Shown: positions 62,629 to 64,000 of the stretch, piece after piece | How the letters are laid out: each line of letters starts with the position of its first letter | Position numbering within the stretch: position 1 is the stretch's first letter | NCBI RefSeq assembly: GCF_002943465.1 | Contig: NZ_PTQY01000003.1 | Coordinates: 372,001 to 436,000, forward strand | Origin: Rhodoferax sp. TS-BS-61-7 | Lineage (GTDB): Bacteria > Pseudomonadota > Gammaproteobacteria > Burkholderiales > Burkholderiaceae_C | DNA: 64,000 nucleotides | Reading direction: 5' to 3' | Program-made: the position numbers and the translations under genes | Notes under the pieces: generated by a model | The model's database searches: none | What the model was told of the DNA's origin: nothing | What the model saw: only the letters and a program-made list of their open reading frames with translations

Positions 62629-64000
62629 TCACACTTTGTTGATAAACCTCTTTTCCCGCTCATACGGAAACACATCATGCACATACCCCGCCGCAATCCG
62701 CTCTTTCTGCGTCTGCCAGAAGGCAGGGTCCAGCAGGTTGGCGTGGTATTGCATGAAGACTTCGCGTACCAGGGGGTTGCCCAGTAGAAAGGGGGCGAAG
62801 GTTTCGGGGAATACGTCGTGCGGGCCGACGCGGTACCAGATCTCGCCGGACATTTCCTCTTCCTCGTTACGCGGCTCGGGCACCTTGCGGAAGTTGCAGT
62901 CGGTCAGGTATTCGATCTCGTCGTAGTCGTAAAACACGACCTGGCTGTTGCGCGTGATACCGAAGTTCTTCCACAACATGTCGCCGGGGAAAATGTTGGC
63001 GGCCACCATGTCCTTGATGGCGTAGCCGTAGTCGATGACGGCGCGGGTGATCTGCTCACGTGCGCGCTGCGCGGCCGGGCTGGTGTTGGCGGGGTCGGCA
63101 CCGCCGGCGTCAAACGCCTCTTGCAAGTACATATTGAGCGGGATCATGCGCCGCTCGATGTAGAGGTGTTGGATGATGACCTCGGTTTGGTCGTCCCCAT
63201 CGCGGTCGCTGATTTCGATCTGGCTGGGGGCGAACTGCAACAACTCGGCCATCAGCACGTCGCTGAAGCGCTCGCGTGGGAAGGCCACGTCGCCATAGTC
63301 CAGCGTGTCGGCCATGCGGCCCACGCGGTCGTGCTGCTTGACCAACTGGTACTTGGCCTTGACCTGATCCCGAGTGGTCTCTTTCTGGTGCGGAAAGTAG
63401 TCCTTGATGACCTTGAACACATAGGGGTAGCTGGGCAGGTCGAACACCAGCATCACCATGCCCTTGATACCCGCTGCAATACGGAACTGGTCGGTGCTGT
63501 GCTGCAGATGGTGCAAAAAGTCGCGGTAGAACAGCGTCTTGCCCTGTTTGGCCAGCCCCAGCGCGTTGTAGAGCTCGTTGCGCGGCTTGCGCGGCATCAT
63601 GCTGCGCAGAAACTGCACGTAAGCGCTGGGTATCTCCATGTCCACCATGAAATAGGCACGCGCAAAACTGAACAGGCGCAGCAAGTCATCCTCACCAAAC
63701 AGCGCCGCGTCGATGCGCAGCTTGCCATTCGGGCCATGCAGCACGGGCAGCGCAAAGCCGTGTTCCACAAAGCCGTTGATGAGTTTGCCGATGATGTAAC
63801 AACCCTTGTTGCGGAAGAACAAGTTGGACAGCACCTGCACCTGGAAGTTGGCGCGCAGCTTCACGTCGCCCAGCTGGGTGCGCATCACCTCGCTCACCCG
63901 GGTGGCGTCACGCTCCAAGTCGTCAAAGGGCACACGCAAATCAAAGTCTTGCACCATGCGCAGCAGCTGGGCCTGCACCTCGTCCTGCGCGGGGTAATAA
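62629..64000 (-). CDS. aceK: isocitrate dehydrogenase kinase/phosphatase, C-terminal part (partial)
   Basis: 457 residues of AceK are visible; the frame stays open through the window end, and the first residues (YYPAQDE) belong to the missing N-terminal part, so the full protein should be near 600. Regulates isocitrate dehydrogenase by phosphorylation and dephosphorylation, steering carbon to the glyoxylate shunt. The AceK kinase segments [40 protein letters not shown] and [15 protein letters not shown] are present. Confidence 0.95.
   Translation of the reverse strand, partial: YYPAQDEVQAQLLRMVQDFDLRVPFDDLERDATRVSEVMRTQLGDVKLRANFQVQVLSNLFFRNKGCYIIGKLINGFVEHGFALPVLHGPNGKLRIDAALFGEDDLLRLFSFARAYFMVDMEIPSAYVQFLRSMMPRKPRNELYNALGLAKQGKTLFYRDFLHHLQHSTDQFRIAAGIKGMVMLVFDLPSYPYVFKVIKDYFPHQKETTRDQVKAKYQLVKQHDRVGRMADTLDYGDVAFPRERFSDVLMAELLQFAPSQIEISDRDGDDQTEVIIQHLYIERRMIPLNMYLQEAFDAGGADPANTSPAAQRAREQITRAVIDYGYAIKDMVAANIFPGDMLWKNFGITRNSQVVFYDYDEIEYLTDCNFRKVPEPRNEEEEMSGEIWYRVGPHDVFPETFAPFLLGNPLVREVFMQYHANLLDPAFWQTQKERIAAGYVHDVFPYEREKRFINKV

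Overview
The window reads as a piece of the chromosome of a high-GC betaproteobacterium, most likely a Comamonadaceae member close to Rhodoferax (Burkholderiales). This rests on recognisable gene families and gene order, such as M23 peptidase-anmK-erpA-bactofilin next to rplM-rpsI, an SAH riboswitch in front of ahcY, and a leucine-degradation cluster. No database search was possible, so the genus is an inference. I see no rRNA, tRNA, CRISPR array, prophage or intact insertion sequence. Coding density is high, most genes lie on the minus strand, and no gene-free stretch exceeds about 300 bases.

Layout. 1-7.1 kb: M23 peptidase, anmK, then a minus-strand set (erpA, bactofilin, a DUF6776-like membrane protein, rpsI, rplM) and a membrane Ser/Thr kinase. 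7.1-13 kb: rlmJ, the SAH-riboswitch operon ahcY-tlyA-metF, a LacI-type regulator and a small membrane protein. 13-22.3 kb: prfC, a HAD phosphatase plus MFS transporter pair, a deacetylase-family protein, a MurA with Asp at the catalytic Cys position, an AbiE-like two-gene unit under a 45-bp palindrome, and a DUF296 protein. 22.4-27 kb: an envelope-type operon (Spy/CpxP-like lipoprotein, small protein, response regulator, histidine kinase) and mipA, which share a 40-bp upstream box. 27-33.3 kb: a double-length UvrA of 2108 residues. 34-36 kb: a metabolite:H+ symporter-type transporter. 36-44 kb: leucine/isovalerate catabolism (liuB, liuC, liuD, mvaB) with added genes, divergent from an AraC-type regulator. 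45-54 kb: acyl-CoA ligase, GST, small enzymes, a VapBC module, and a thiolase-SDR-acyl-CoA dehydrogenase operon behind a 28-bp palindrome. 54-62 kb: a DegP/DegQ-type protease and the TPP-riboswitch operon thiC-thiO-thiS-thiG-thiDE. 62-64 kb: a periplasmic protein and the C-terminal part of aceK, cut by the window end.

The most unusual content is short repetitive DNA that is often translated. Repeat R1 is a 50-bp element with eleven copies that align without gaps (TTGCTAT-N8-TAGCTGCTTGCGCA-N10-GGGCTAGAGGC). Several copies begin within three bases after a stop codon. Others lie in frame inside genes: tlyA, a HAD phosphatase, uvrA, ybaK-DUF1289, liuD and liuB. One copy forms the junction of the YbaK-DUF1289 fusion, and one supplies the thiDE start codon. 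A second class consists of hairpins whose loop is conserved while the 23-27-bp stem differs from copy to copy but stays self-complementary. Four lie in uvrA linkers, two (with a different loop) lie between genes, and a related one forms the N-terminal extension of ThiG.

How the genes work together: the clearest functional units are methyl-cycle control (SAH riboswitch, ahcY, metF), thiamine synthesis (TPP riboswitch, thiC/O/S/G/DE), leucine degradation to HMG-CoA cleavage, acyl-CoA oxidation, and envelope stress (two-component system plus mipA).
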